Assembly (NCBI GenBank): GCA_947628575.1
Contig: CANRAK010000033.1
Span: 1-13,937 of the forward strand
DNA length: 13,937 nucleotides
Origin: an uncultured Clostridia bacterium
GTDB taxonomy: Bacteria > Bacillota > Clostridia > TANB77 > CAG-465
Direction: 5' to 3'
The number at the start of each line of letters is the position of its first letter. Positions within the stretch are counted from its first letter, which is position 1. The position numbers and the translations under genes were made by a program. Below are positions 1 to 7,863 of this stretch, in pieces. The notes under the pieces were generated by a model. That model was given only the letters and a program-made list of their open reading frames with translations. It was not told the origin of the DNA and made no database searches.

Positions 1-723
1 GAATGTCCAGCACAGATATATAGAAGTATCACACATTTTGTATCAAGAGATTGCATGGATATATCTGGTATGGGAGAATCACTTGTTGATACATTAATTG
101 AAAAAAATTTATTAAAAGATGTAGCGGATATATACTATTTAAAATATGAAGATATATATAATTTGGATGGCTTTAAAGAGAAATCTGCAGATAATATCAT
201 CTCTGCAATTGAAGCTACAAAAGCTAATAGTTTAGATAAGCTAATATTTGGACTTGGAATAAGACATATTGGAAAGAAAGCTTCTAAAATACTAGCAGAA
301 AATTTTGATGATATTTACTCACTTATGAATGCAAGTATTGAAGAACTTAATTCATTAGAAGATTTTGGTGGTATAATGGCAGAATCTGTATATAATTTCT
401 TTAATAAAGAAGAAACTAAGAAAATAATAGAAAAGTTTGCTAATGTAGGAGTTAATTTAAAAGGTAGTAAAAAAGAGAAAAAGTCTGAAAAATTACTTGG
501 TAAGACTATATGTATAACTGGTTCTTTTGATAATTATTCTAGAGATGACATTACAAAGATTATAGAAGAAAATTCAGGAAAAGCTTCTACATCTGTATCA
601 AAAAAGACAAGTCTTTTAATTGCAGGAGAAGCAGCAGGTTCTAAACTTTCAAAAGCTAATGAACTTGGAATAGAAGTAATATCTATAGATGATTTTATTA
701 ATATGATAGAAGGGGAAAAATAA
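1..723 (+). CDS. ligA: NAD-dependent DNA ligase LigA, C-terminal part (5' end outside window)
   Basis: The reading frame is open from base 1, so the window holds only the last 240 residues of a protein that is usually about 660-670 residues long. NAD-dependent ligase seals nicks in replication and repair. The first visible residues, ECPAQ, are the end of the four-Cys zinc finger (last Cys is the second residue shown), followed by the family's FVSRDCMDI segment. Next comes the helix-hairpin-helix region, with GLGIRHIGKKA as a typical hairpin, and then a C-terminal BRCT domain starting around KLLGKTICITGSF. The adenylation and OB domains lie upstream of the window. The gene ends in TAA, which overlaps the ATG of mfd by one base, so the two are translationally linked. 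An internal ATG at 55 is not the real start, because family homology continues to base 1. Confidence 0.97.
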   Translation, partial: ECPAQIYRSITHFVSRDCMDISGMGESLVDTLIEKNLLKDVADIYYLKYEDIYNLDGFKEKSADNIISAIEATKANSLDKLIFGLGIRHIGKKASKILAENFDDIYSLMNASIEELNSLEDFGGIMAESVYNFFNKEETKKIIEKFANVGVNLKGSKKEKKSEKLLGKTICITGSFDNYSRDDITKIIEENSGKASTSVSKKTSLLIAGEAAGSKLSKANELGIEVISIDDFINMIEGEK

Positions 724-3700
724 TGAATCCACTTATAAAAACGCTTGCAAATAGCAGTAATTATACTTCACTTATTAGAAAAGTAAGTAAAGATGAAAAA
801 AATAAATTAAGTATTGTAGGCCTTACTGATAGCAGTAAGGCTTGGATGCTTTACGGTATTACTCAAAATAGTAATAAAAACTCAATAGTAGTATGTAGTA
901 ATATATTCCAAGCAAATAAGATAATACAAGATTTAAAATTTTATTCAAGTGATATAGAAATAATATATTTACCACCAAGAGCATTACAGTATTATGATAT
1001 TGATGCAGAAAGTAAAGAAATATCTAACCAAAGAATGTATGCAATAGAAAGAATACTTAGTGGCAAAAGAAATATTGTAGTAACTACAATAGACGCTTTA
1101 CTTGTAAAAATGTTTCCTAACGCAAAATATAAAGGAGAAGAATTTAGTATTAGTGTAGGAGATACAGTATCAATTAATACGATTGTAGAAAAACTTGCAA
1201 AATTTGGATTTGAAAGAAGTGAGAGTGTAGAAGGAAAAGGACAATTTGCCGTACGTGGTGGTATAATTGACCTATTTTGTATAAATAACGATTTACCATA
1301 TAGAATAGAACTTTTTGGAGAAGAAGTAGATAGTATAAGAACCTTTGACCCAATAACTCAAAGAAGTATAGATACAGTTAAGAAAATAGACATGTCACAA
1401 GTATCAGAAAACTATGTAACAAAAGAAAAAGTAGATGCTGTAGTTAGTGAGTTAAATAAATTTATTAGAGAATCTAATATTAGTAATGAGCTAAAAAGTA
1501 ATATTTCTGAAGATATAGAAAAGATAAAAGAAGGGGACTTAGATAATTTAATAGATAAGTATTTTAATGTACTTGTTAAAAGACCAGATACACTTTTAGA
1601 TTATTTACAAAACTACAATATATTTATAGATGAGCCTACTAGATGCAAAGAAAAAGCAAATAGTATGATATATGAAAATAATGAAACAATAAAAGTGCTT
1701 GCTCAAAGAGAATATGTATATATGCCATTTGTAAATAGATATTTAAATTATGAAGAAGTAGAGGTAAGACTTGAAAATGAATTATCAAGTATCTATCTTG
1801 AAAGAATAAATATAGAAAAAGTAGTACTTAGAAATAGAGATGTATATAACTTTAGTGTAAAAGAAGCTAATTTTTATAAGAGTGCTATGGAAGTACTATT
1901 ACAAGACTTAAAAAGCTCTAAGGACAAGTCTACGTTATTAGTATTTCCAACAGATACAAGATATAATCAAGTAAAAAACTATTTAATAGATAATAATATT
2001 AGAGTTGAAGAAGTAGCAAATATATTTGGCCTTGATGACCTAGATATAGGAAAAATATATATTACAAAAGGTATTTTATCTGGTGGCTTTGTATCAGATG
2101 AATTTGAAGTATTAGTACTTGCTGAGCCTGTAAGTGGTCTATCTACTACTAGTAAAAAAATTAAGAAAACAAGTGTAGGTCAAAAAATTAATACTTATGC
2201 AGATTTAGAAATAGGCGACTATGTAGTACACGAAAATCATGGTATTGGTATATATAGAGGAATAGAAACTGTAAAAGTTGTAGATGTACAAAAAGACTAT
2301 ATTAAAATTGAATATTCAGATAAAGGAATGTTATATGTACCAATTAATCAATTAGACTGTGTTGGGAAATATGTATGTGATGATGGTGCTAAACCTAAGA
2401 TAAATTCACTTGGCACTAAAGAATGGACAAAAACTAAAACAAAAGTAAAAACTCATGTAAAAGAAATTGCCAAAGAGTTAATGCTACTTTATGCTAAAAG
2501 AGAGAAAATGAAAGGATTTGCATTTGCAAAAGATACACCATGGCAAAGAGAATTTGAAGATTCTTTTGAATATGAACTAACTCCTGACCAAAAGACATCT
2601 TTAGAAGAAATAAAGGAAGATATGGAAGATGACAAGCCAATGGACAGGTTACTATGTGGAGATGTTGGATATGGTAAAACTGAGCTTGCACTTCGTGCTG
2701 CTTTTAAAGCTGTTATGAGCTCAAAGCAAGTAGCATATCTTGTTCCTACTACTGTTCTTGCACTACAACAGTATAGAGTATTTGAAAGCAGAATGAAATC
2801 ATTTGGTATAAAAGTAGAGTTCTTAAGCAGATTTAAAACTAAAAAAGAGCAAAGTGAAATACTAAAAAGATTAGTTGATGGAAAAATAGATATAATCATT
2901 GGAACACATAGAATACTATCTAGTGATGTATTTTTTAAAGATTTAGGTCTTTTAATTATAGATGAGGAACATAGATTTGGAGTTAGAGATAAAGAAAAAA
3001 TAAAAACTATAAAGGAGACTGTAGATGTACTTTCAATGACTGCAACTCCTATTCCTAGAACTTTACATATGTCAATGATAGGAATAAGAGGAATGAGTAC
3101 TCTAACAGAGCCACCTATGGAAAGACTTCCTGTACATACTTATGTTTTAGAATATGATAGTCATATAATAAAAGAAGCAATAGAAAAAGAGCTTTTAAGA
3201 GATGGCCAAATAATATATTTAAATAATAGAGTTAGTAAAATAGATGAAATAACAGCTAAATTAAGGGCTATGGTACCTGAGGCAAGAATTGCTAGTGCAC
3301 ATGGACAAATGCCACCAAATATGGTAGAAGATGTAATGCTTAAATTTATAGACCATGAAATAGATATAATAGTATGTACAACTATTTTAGAGTCTGGAAT
3401 AGATGTAGCAAATGCTAATACTCTAATAGTAGAAGATGCTGATACATTAGGACTAGCGCAACTATATCAGATAAGAGGAAGGGTTGGTAGATCAAGTAGA
3501 CTTGCATACGCCTATATAACTTATGAGGAAAATAAGATGTTATCTGAAGTATCACAAAAAAGATTAAAAGCTATAAAAGACTTTACAGAATTTGGTAGTG
3601 GTTTTAAAATTGCACTTAGAGATTTAGAAATTAGAGGTGCTGGTAATTTACTAGGAAAAGAGCAACATGGACACATGGCGAAAGTTGGTTATGAGTTATA

Positions 3701-4148
3701 TTTAGCATTACTTGAAAAAGCTATTAGAGAAGAAAAAGAAGGAATAGACCTAACTAGTAAAGAGGAAGTATCTAAAGAAGTTAAGATTGATATAAATGTA
3801 TCTGCATATATAAGTGACAGCTACATTAAAGATCCTGTACAAAAAATAGATATGTATCAAAAAATATCTGATATAAAAAATGAAGAAGATTCTATGGAAG
3901 TTGTAGACGAGCTATTAGATAGATTTGGTGATATACCTAAAGAAACAGAAAATCTAATCAAAATTGTTGAGATAAGAAATAAAGCTAGAAAGCTTGGAAT
4001 AACAAGAATTTTTGCAAATGACAAAATGATTAAATTTGAGCCTATGAATTTAAAATTCTCATTGACAAACTCTGTCAATAATGATATACTTATCCGTGTA
4101 CAGTTAGAGATTAGTAAATTAGAAAATACTATAAAGGAAAAGGGGTAA
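723..4148 (+). CDS. mfd: Transcription-repair coupling factor Mfd
   Basis: This is a full-length Mfd of 1141 residues. Mfd pushes RNA polymerase off template lesions by ATP-driven translocation and recruits UvrA. The N-terminal UvrB-like module is visible (GQFAVRGGIIDLF at residues 173-185). The RNA-polymerase-interacting Tudor-like domain follows around residues 495-560 (GDYVVHENHGIGIY). The RecG-like superfamily 2 motor has Walker A GDVGYGKTE at 646-654, the DEEH box at 747-750, SMTATPIPRT at 771-780 and motif VI QIRGRVGRS at 916-924. The C-terminal regulatory domain lies at roughly 1020-1120. The start ATG shares its A with the ligA stop, and an AGGGG ribosome binding site sits 7 bases upstream (711-715). 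The last ~90 bases of the gene also contain a promoter that reads into the next gene. Confidence 0.98.
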   Translation: MNPLIKTLANSSNYTSLIRKVSKDEKNKLSIVGLTDSSKAWMLYGITQNSNKNSIVVCSNIFQANKIIQDLKFYSSDIEIIYLPPRALQYYDIDAESKEISNQRMYAIERILSGKRNIVVTTIDALLVKMFPNAKYKGEEFSISVGDTVSINTIVEKLAKFGFERSESVEGKGQFAVRGGIIDLFCINNDLPYRIELFGEEVDSIRTFDPITQRSIDTVKKIDMSQVSENYVTKEKVDAVVSELNKFIRESNISNELKSNISEDIEKIKEGDLDNLIDKYFNVLVKRPDTLLDYLQNYNIFIDEPTRCKEKANSMIYENNETIKVLAQREYVYMPFVNRYLNYEEVEVRLENELSSIYLERINIEKVVLRNRDVYNFSVKEANFYKSAMEVLLQDLKSSKDKSTLLVFPTDTRYNQVKNYLIDNNIRVEEVANIFGLDDLDIGKIYITKGILSGGFVSDEFEVLVLAEPVSGLSTTSKKIKKTSVGQKINTYADLEIGDYVVHENHGIGIYRGIETVKVVDVQKDYIKIEYSDKGMLYVPINQLDCVGKYVCDDGAKPKINSLGTKEWTKTKTKVKTHVKEIAKELMLLYAKREKMKGFAFAKDTPWQREFEDSFEYELTPDQKTSLEEIKEDMEDDKPMDRLLCGDVGYGKTELALRAAFKAVMSSKQVAYLVPTTVLALQQYRVFESRMKSFGIKVEFLSRFKTKKEQSEILKRLVDGKIDIIIGTHRILSSDVFFKDLGLLIIDEEHRFGVRDKEKIKTIKETVDVLSMTATPIPRTLHMSMIGIRGMSTLTEPPMERLPVHTYVLEYDSHIIKEAIEKELLRDGQIIYLNNRVSKIDEITAKLRAMVPEARIASAHGQMPPNMVEDVMLKFIDHEIDIIVCTTILESGIDVANANTLIVEDADTLGLAQLYQIRGRVGRSSRLAYAYITYEENKMLSEVSQKRLKAIKDFTEFGSGFKIALRDLEIRGAGNLLGKEQHGHMAKVGYELYLALLEKAIREEKEGIDLTSKEEVSKEVKIDINVSAYISDSYIKDPVQKIDMYQKISDIKNEEDSMEVVDELLDRFGDIPKETENLIKIVEIRNKARKLGITRIFANDKMIKFEPMNLKFSLTNSVNNDILIRVQLEISKLENTIKEKG
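4062..4090 (+). promoter_or_regulatory. Internal sigma-A promoter for the parvulin gene
   Basis: Inside the 3' end of mfd there is a perfect -35 TTGACA (4062-4067), a 17-base spacer, an extended TG and -10 TATACT (4085-4090). The predicted transcription start near 4097 would leave a leader of about 55 bases before the ATG at 4153. The -35 lies within a palindrome, ATTGACA-N5-TGTCAAT at 4061-4079, which could be a repressor site or chance. The promoter match is seen directly; its activity is inferred. Confidence 0.7.
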
Positions 4149-4152
4149 AGAT

Positions 4153-5268
4153 ATGGATAAAACAAAAAAATTAAAAACTGGAAATGAAAATAGTATTATA
4201 ATCATAATACTTGCCGCCCTATTAGTAGTAGTTATTGCTATAGTAGGTGTTTACGTAGGAAAAAATAACAAAGGAATTGCAAGCTTTGATGGTGGCAAAG
4301 TAACAAAAAATGAATATAAAATATATTATCAGATGTTTTCTTCATACTTACAAATGTATGGATATCAAGCATCAGAGATACCTTATGAAATATTATTAAA
4401 GGCAGCACAAGATAAAATGATTTTATCTGACGCTAAAAAAGCTGGAGTTACTTTAACAGATGAAGACAAAGCAAGCTTAGATGAAATATTTAATGACGAA
4501 TCTTATATAGATTACTTTAAACAATCAGGATATGATATAGATAATTTAAAAGAACTATATTCAAATGATTACATTGTTTCAAACTATATTGAAAAATTAG
4601 CTAGTGAAGCATCTAATGAGGATATAGAAAATTACATTAAAGGTAAATATTCTGAAGGCGAAGAAATAAATATGGATGAATGGGATACATCACATATATT
4701 ATTCTCATTTACTGATTCATCTACAGGTTCAACAATGACAGACGAACAAAAAGCAGAATTAAAAACTAAAGCAGAAGATGTATTAAAAAGAGCTTTAGCA
4801 GGTGAAGATTTTGCAGAATTAGCAAAAGAATTTTCTGATGATTCAACTAAGGAAAACGGTGGAAAATATGCTATGTATGATGATGGAAATACAGTTGAAC
4901 AATATGTAGAAGCTGTTAAAAAATTAAAAGATGGTGAAATTTGTGCAGAATTAGTTGAAACTGCTTATGGATATCACATAATTAAATTAAATGCTAAAAA
5001 TGAAGGTGGAAGAGTAAATAGTGAGTCTGAAAGAAAAGAATATGTAAATACACTATTTGAAAACATTGAACAAACTAGAAATCTTGTAGTAGATAAAGAT
5101 GCATTTAAAGCATTTGTAATGGAACTTGCACCTGATACATATACATCAGTTGACCAAATATCTGGAGGACCAGATGATCCAGCAACTGATACAACAAATA
5201 CAAATAACTCAACAGATACAACACAAGTTGTAGATGGCGGTGACCAAACAGTAACTGTTGAAGAATAA
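4153..5268 (+). CDS. Membrane-anchored PpiC/parvulin peptidyl-prolyl isomerase (PrsA-like foldase)
   Basis: This 371-residue protein is a PrsA/SurA-type extracytoplasmic foldase that should help exported proteins fold outside the membrane. A charged N-terminus (MDKTKKLK) precedes one membrane segment at about residues 14-35. An N-terminal chaperone region with a SurA_N-like helical pattern covers about 50-175. The rotamase domain spans about 178-281: it opens with DTSHILFSF, has the FAELAKEFSDD helix and ends with AYGYHIIKL. A Thr/Asp/Asn-rich tail (338-371) is probably disordered. No Cys follows the hydrophobic stretch, so there is no lipobox, and the protein looks like a signal-anchor type rather than a lipoprotein as in Bacillus PrsA. 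AGGGG of the ribosome binding site overlaps the mfd stop. The gene is the third in the operon and probably also uses the promoter inside mfd. Confidence 0.93.
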   Translation: MDKTKKLKTGNENSIIIIILAALLVVVIAIVGVYVGKNNKGIASFDGGKVTKNEYKIYYQMFSSYLQMYGYQASEIPYEILLKAAQDKMILSDAKKAGVTLTDEDKASLDEIFNDESYIDYFKQSGYDIDNLKELYSNDYIVSNYIEKLASEASNEDIENYIKGKYSEGEEINMDEWDTSHILFSFTDSSTGSTMTDEQKAELKTKAEDVLKRALAGEDFAELAKEFSDDSTKENGGKYAMYDDGNTVEQYVEAVKKLKDGEICAELVETAYGYHIIKLNAKNEGGRVNSESERKEYVNTLFENIEQTRNLVVDKDAFKAFVMELAPDTYTSVDQISGGPDDPATDTTNTNNSTDTTQVVDGGDQTVTVEE

Positions 5269-5277
5269 GGTGGAAAA

Positions 5278-6087
5278 ATGAATACAATTTTTAGCAAAAC
5301 TAATGAAAAAGTAAAATTCATTAGAAGTTTAAATGAAAAGAAGTTTAGAATTAAAAATAATGCTTTTTATTTAGAAGGGGTAAAAGTTGTTAATGAAATA
5401 TTAGATAAAGCGGTAGACATTATGTTTATCGCTTATTCTAAATCTATATTAACTAATACAAATGGTGGAGAAACACTTCTAAATAGAATAGAAAAATTAG
5501 AAAATATTGATAAAATAGACTTCGAAGAAAATATTTTTAAATATATGACTGATACAGTTAATCCTCAGGGAATACTTGCAGTTTTAAAAATACCAGATTA
5601 TGATATTAGTACACTAATAAAAAGAAATAATAAAAATATTGTTATTTTAGATAAAATACAAGATTTAGGAAATATTGGTACAATAATTAGAAGCTGTAAT
5701 GCTTTTGATATTAACCTAATTATATGTACACAAGGAACAGTAGATGTATATTCACCTAAAGCATTAAGAGCTACTATGGGTGGAATATTAAATTGTAATA
5801 TTGTATATGTAAATAATAACGATATTTTAAAATTATTAAAGGAAAATGGATATAGTTTAGTAACAACTAGTCTTAATAGTACTAATAGTATAGAAGTTTT
5901 AGATTATTCACAAAAATATGCTTTTATAATGGGAAATGAAGCAAATGGTGTATCTGATGAACTTCAAGATTTATCTGATATTAGTGTAAAAATACCTATG
6001 AGTGATAAAATTGAATCGTTAAATGTAGGTGTAGCTACATCAATTATTTTATATGAACAATATAAAAATAAAACATCTAGAGATTAA
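5278..6087 (+). CDS. TrmH/SpoU-family RNA 2'-O-ribose methyltransferase
   Basis: This 269-residue protein belongs to the SPOUT (SpoU) family, whose members methylate ribose 2'-OH in rRNA or tRNA using SAM and a trefoil-knot fold. All three SpoU motifs are present: motif 1 DLGNIGTIIRSC (129-140, with the catalytic Arg138), motif 2 MGNEANG (218-224) and motif 3 IPMSDKIESLNVGVA (240-254, with the conserved SLNV). The N-terminal ~95 residues match the SpoU substrate-binding domain (YLEGVKVVNE). The exact RNA target cannot be read from the sequence; RlmB-like or TsnR-like enzymes are both possible. The ribosome binding site AAGGTGG (5267-5273) overlaps the stop of the parvulin gene, so the two are cotranscribed. 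The gene is last in the operon, and its stop codon lies inside the terminator hairpin. Confidence 0.93.
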   Translation: MNTIFSKTNEKVKFIRSLNEKKFRIKNNAFYLEGVKVVNEILDKAVDIMFIAYSKSILTNTNGGETLLNRIEKLENIDKIDFEENIFKYMTDTVNPQGILAVLKIPDYDISTLIKRNNKNIVILDKIQDLGNIGTIIRSCNAFDINLIICTQGTVDVYSPKALRATMGGILNCNIVYVNNNDILKLLKENGYSLVTTSLNSTNSIEVLDYSQKYAFIMGNEANGVSDELQDLSDISVKIPMSDKIESLNVGVATSIILYEQYKNKTSRD

Positions 6088-6108
6088 TTCTAGATGTTTT
6101 ATTTTTTT
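6069..6108 (+). terminator. Rho-independent terminator of the ligA-mfd operon
   Basis: A perfect 13-bp stem (6069-6081 with 6089-6101), a 7-base loop and a run of seven T (6102-6108). The stop codon of the RNA methyltransferase lies in the loop. On the other strand five A's at 6064-6068 give a short T-run, so it may also end the minus-strand DUF378 transcript that arrives from the right. Confidence 0.92.
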
Positions 6109-6122
6109 CCTAGGCAAACTTT

Positions 6123-6338
6123 TTAAGAATGACTTGTTTCTTCTGAGTTTATTGGCCCAAACAGAGATATTGCTCCAAGACCACATAAACCTACTAGAAC
6201 AAATATTATTCTACTTATAACACTAGTCATTCCACCAAATATAGAACCGATAAGATCCATTTTAAATAAGCCTAGTATTCCCCAGTTTATAGCACCTATA
6301 ATAACTAGGGCTAGCATTATATTGTATAAAGCTTTCAT
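6123..6338 (-). CDS. DUF378 family small membrane protein
   Basis: The 71-residue product is a two-span membrane protein with the family pattern of DUF378 (YuzA-like): first span with IIGAINWGILGLF, then DLIGSIFGG, then a second span with ISRIIFVLVGLCGLGAI. The family is common in Bacillota and other bacteria and its function is unknown. The start is supported by a perfect AGGAGG (6344-6349 on the minus strand) 5 bases from the ATG. The gene converges on the ligA-mfd operon, and the terminator between them can serve both. A small minus-strand gene lies 67 bases upstream and may be cotranscribed. The 5' leader carries an inverted repeat ending next to the ribosome binding site. Confidence 0.9.
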   Translation of the reverse strand: MKALYNIMLALVIIGAINWGILGLFKMDLIGSIFGGMTSVISRIIFVLVGLCGLGAISLFGPINSEETSHS

Positions 6339-6349
6339 AAATACCTCCT

Positions 6350-6381
6350 GACAAAATTACATTTGTCACAAATATTTTGTG
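6350..6381 (-). repeat. Inverted repeats in the leader of the DUF378 gene
   Basis: Two short hairpins abut. GACAAA(6350-6355)/TTTGTC(6362-6367) ends directly at the AGGAGG site of the DUF378 gene. CACAAA(6367-6372)/TTTGTG(6376-6381) shares one base with it. They could structure the mRNA leader or serve as a binding site, but the arms are only 6 bp and AT-rich, so chance is possible. Confidence 0.35.
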
Positions 6382-6405
6382 CTTTTTTTCAAGTTATATA
6401 ACAAA

Positions 6406-6618
6406 TTATATTATATTTTGTATAAATTCTAATAATTTGAAGGAATATTCCTTTTCTTCATCTTTATTATTGTTATTATTTTTATATAAATTTTCAATTC
6501 CAGGAATAATAGTTTTTAGTTCACTAATTTTTGTTATATTTTCTTTTGATGGTATCATAGAAGTAAAAATTATAAAAACATATAAATAGATAGTTAAATG
6601 CTTTTTTAAATTTTTCAT
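6406..6618 (-). CDS. Small hypothetical protein with hydrophobic N-terminus
   Basis: A 70-residue product that I do not recognise. It starts with a Lys-rich end (MKNLKKHL) and one hydrophobic segment at about residues 9-21, as in a signal peptide or membrane anchor, followed by a charged, Asn-rich tail with a five-Asn run. Support for it being real is a ribosome binding site AGGTGA (6625-6630 on the minus strand) 6 bases from the ATG, and the sensible N-terminal design. It sits upstream of the DUF378 gene on the same strand without a clear terminator between, so cotranscription is likely. The plus-strand frame overlapping it has only a TTG start and no binding site, so this strand is preferred. 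Codon choice is too AT-biased to decide between strands, so confidence is moderate. Confidence 0.5.
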   Translation of the reverse strand: MKNLKKHLTIYLYVFIIFTSMIPSKENITKISELKTIIPGIENLYKNNNNNKDEEKEYSFKLLEFIQNII

Positions 6619-6661
6619 TTTATATCACCTGTAAATATGATGTGCAATTTTTTATATTTTA

Positions 6662-6689
6662 AAGCTATAAAAAAGCACTAAATATGTCA
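6662..6689 (-). promoter_or_regulatory. Possible minus-strand promoter for the small genes
   Basis: On the minus strand a perfect -35 TTGACA (6684-6689) is followed after 16 bases by TAGCTT (6662-6667), a poor -10. It lies back to back with the plus-strand -10 at 6695-6700, about 45 bases upstream of the start at 6618. The -35 is convincing and the -10 is not. Confidence 0.28.
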
Positions 6690-6691
6690 AA

Positions 6692-6700
6692 TGATATAAT
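6692..6700 (+). promoter_or_regulatory. Extended -10 promoter upstream of the 143-residue gene
   Basis: TGATATAAT gives a perfect -10 (6695-6700) with an extended TG. No good -35 lies 16-18 bases upstream. The same 10-base string RTGATATAAT occurs before three other plus-strand genes of the window. The predicted leader to the ATG at 6755 is about 48 bases. Confidence 0.5.
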
Positions 6701-6754
6701 TGAACAAAATTTTTAATAAATTTGTTTTAAAATATGATGCAGAGGTGTTGATTT

Positions 6755-7186
6755 ATGAAGAATATTAGAGTATGTTCATTTGTTTCTAGTTATACACATT
6801 CATGTATAGTAGTAAATAATTTTATAATTAAGGAGTTTAAAGAGGCAAAAGTTATATATATAAATGAAAAAGATGAAAAGGAAAAGCTAGAAGATATAGT
6901 AAATAAGTATTTTAAAAATTTAAATGAAGAAATATCTTATATGGAATGTTTTAATGAGGAGATAGTAAATGACTATGTAAATGAAAACATAGTATTTGTA
7001 ATAAATGGAAGTGAGAACTTTATTAACAAAGTAAATGAGTATATGTGTTTTTTGCAAAATAATGCAATGATTATAAACTGCTATAATATTTTAGAACTTA
7101 AAAGTAATATAAAAGACATAATTTCAAATTATGACTACTACTTAAATACTAATGGTATAGAAATTAGAAATAACAAACTTTGCTAA
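6755..7186 (+). CDS. Hypothetical protein, 143 residues, unknown family
   Basis: I do not recognise this protein. It is soluble-looking, rich in Asn, Ile, Glu and Lys, with five Cys (7, 17, 65, 98, 109 and a sixth as the last residue, 143). Alternating stretches resemble a small alpha/beta fold: strands around 4-10, 16-26, 32-36 and 79-83 (NIVFVING), and helices around 41-55, 86-100 and 112-125. There is no signal peptide, membrane span or known catalytic motif. The start is supported by AGAGGTG (6741-6747) 7 bases upstream of the ATG and by an extended -10 promoter. It lies 59 bases before the histidine phosphatase gene without a terminator, but that gene may have its own promoter, so a functional link is only weakly suggested. 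Confidence 0.75.
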   Translation: MKNIRVCSFVSSYTHSCIVVNNFIIKEFKEAKVIYINEKDEKEKLEDIVNKYFKNLNEEISYMECFNEEIVNDYVNENIVFVINGSENFINKVNEYMCFLQNNAMIINCYNILELKSNIKDIISNYDYYLNTNGIEIRNNKLC

Positions 7187-7194
7187 TATATTTC

Positions 7195-7226
7195 TTTACA
7201 ATTATACTAAAATATAGTAGTATAAT
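7195..7226 (+). promoter_or_regulatory. Putative promoter overlapping an inverted repeat, histidine phosphatase gene
   Basis: TTTACA (7195-7200) is followed after 17 bases by TAGTAT (7218-7223); a perfect TATAAT sits 3 bases further on (7221-7226). A perfect 9-bp inverted repeat, ATTATACTA (7201-7209) and TAGTATAAT (7218-7226), covers the spacer and -10. It is followed by A's rather than T's, so it is not a terminator of the preceding gene. It could be an operator. Confidence 0.4.
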
Positions 7227-7245
7227 TAAAAAGGAATGATGGTTT

Positions 7246-7857
7246 ATGAATATATATTTAATTAGACATGGAGATGATAATGAGAATTATAGAGGAGGCT
7301 GGTGTGAGCTACCGCTTGTAGAAGAAGGCATAGAAAAATGCAAAAAGTTAAGAGACTATTTATATGACAATAAAGATATATTTAAAATAGATAGAATTAT
7401 AAGTAGTGATTTAAATAGAGCTAAGATGACAGCAGATATAATAAACGAAAAGCTAAAAGTAGATATTAGCTATGATAGTAGACTTAGGGAAAATAACAAT
7501 GGACTTCTTGCTGGAATGAAAAATGAAGAGGCAATAGCTAAATTTCCTAATGTATTTTTTTCTAATCTTGAATATGATGAAAAATTTCCAGGTGGTGAAA
7601 GTCCTAAAGAATTTTTTGAAAGAATAAAAAAAGCATTTTTTGAAATAGTTGATGAAAATAGGGATAAGGAAAATATAATAATAGTAACTCATGCAGGAGT
7701 TATTTCTATAATTTATCATATTATAAATAACCTAAAGTGGACAAACAAAGAAAAAGCAATTAAGATAGAAAAAACATCAATATCTAAAGTAGTTGTTAAT
7801 AAAGAAAATATAACCATAGAATATGAAAATTATGTACCACATCTAACTAAAAACTAG
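7246..7857 (+). CDS. Histidine phosphatase family protein (phosphoglycerate mutase superfamily)
   Basis: The 203-residue protein has the complete catalytic set of the histidine phosphatase (branch 1) superfamily. These enzymes transfer or remove phosphate through a phospho-histidine. The set comprises the RHG motif at 7-9 with nucleophile His8, Arg58 in SSDLNRA, acid Glu82 in LRENNNG, and His149 in VTHAG. The usual PLTEEG loop appears as PLVEEG. It is cytoplasmic with no signal peptide. The substrate cannot be read off: relatives include small-molecule phosphatases (CobC, PhoE/GpmB-like). A binding site AAGGAATG (7230-7237) lies 8-12 bases before the ATG. The MTase gene follows after 36 bases with no terminator. 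Confidence 0.9.
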   Translation: MNIYLIRHGDDNENYRGGWCELPLVEEGIEKCKKLRDYLYDNKDIFKIDRIISSDLNRAKMTADIINEKLKVDISYDSRLRENNNGLLAGMKNEEAIAKFPNVFFSNLEYDEKFPGGESPKEFFERIKKAFFEIVDENRDKENIIIVTHAGVISIIYHIINNLKWTNKEKAIKIEKTSISKVVVNKENITIEYENYVPHLTKN

Positions 7858-7863
7858 AAAATG

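Noticed and set aside
2489..2899. Minus-strand 136-residue frame within mfd
   Set aside because: It lies wholly antisense to the conserved Mfd motor domain and shows Ser-rich shadow composition without a promoter.
6367..6389. Hairpin plus T-run on the plus strand as a terminator
   Set aside because: The stem is only 6 AT-rich bp with a 3-base loop and no plus-strand gene ends nearby; the trmH-type gene already has a strong terminator at 6069-6108.
6377..6589. Plus-strand 70-residue frame opposite the small minus-strand gene
   Set aside because: It starts at TTG inside a hairpin and T-run, has no ribosome binding site, and is antisense to a frame with a better start.
7201..7226. Inverted repeat as terminator of the 143-residue gene
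   Set aside because: It is followed by A's, not T's, on the plus strand and overlaps promoter-like elements.
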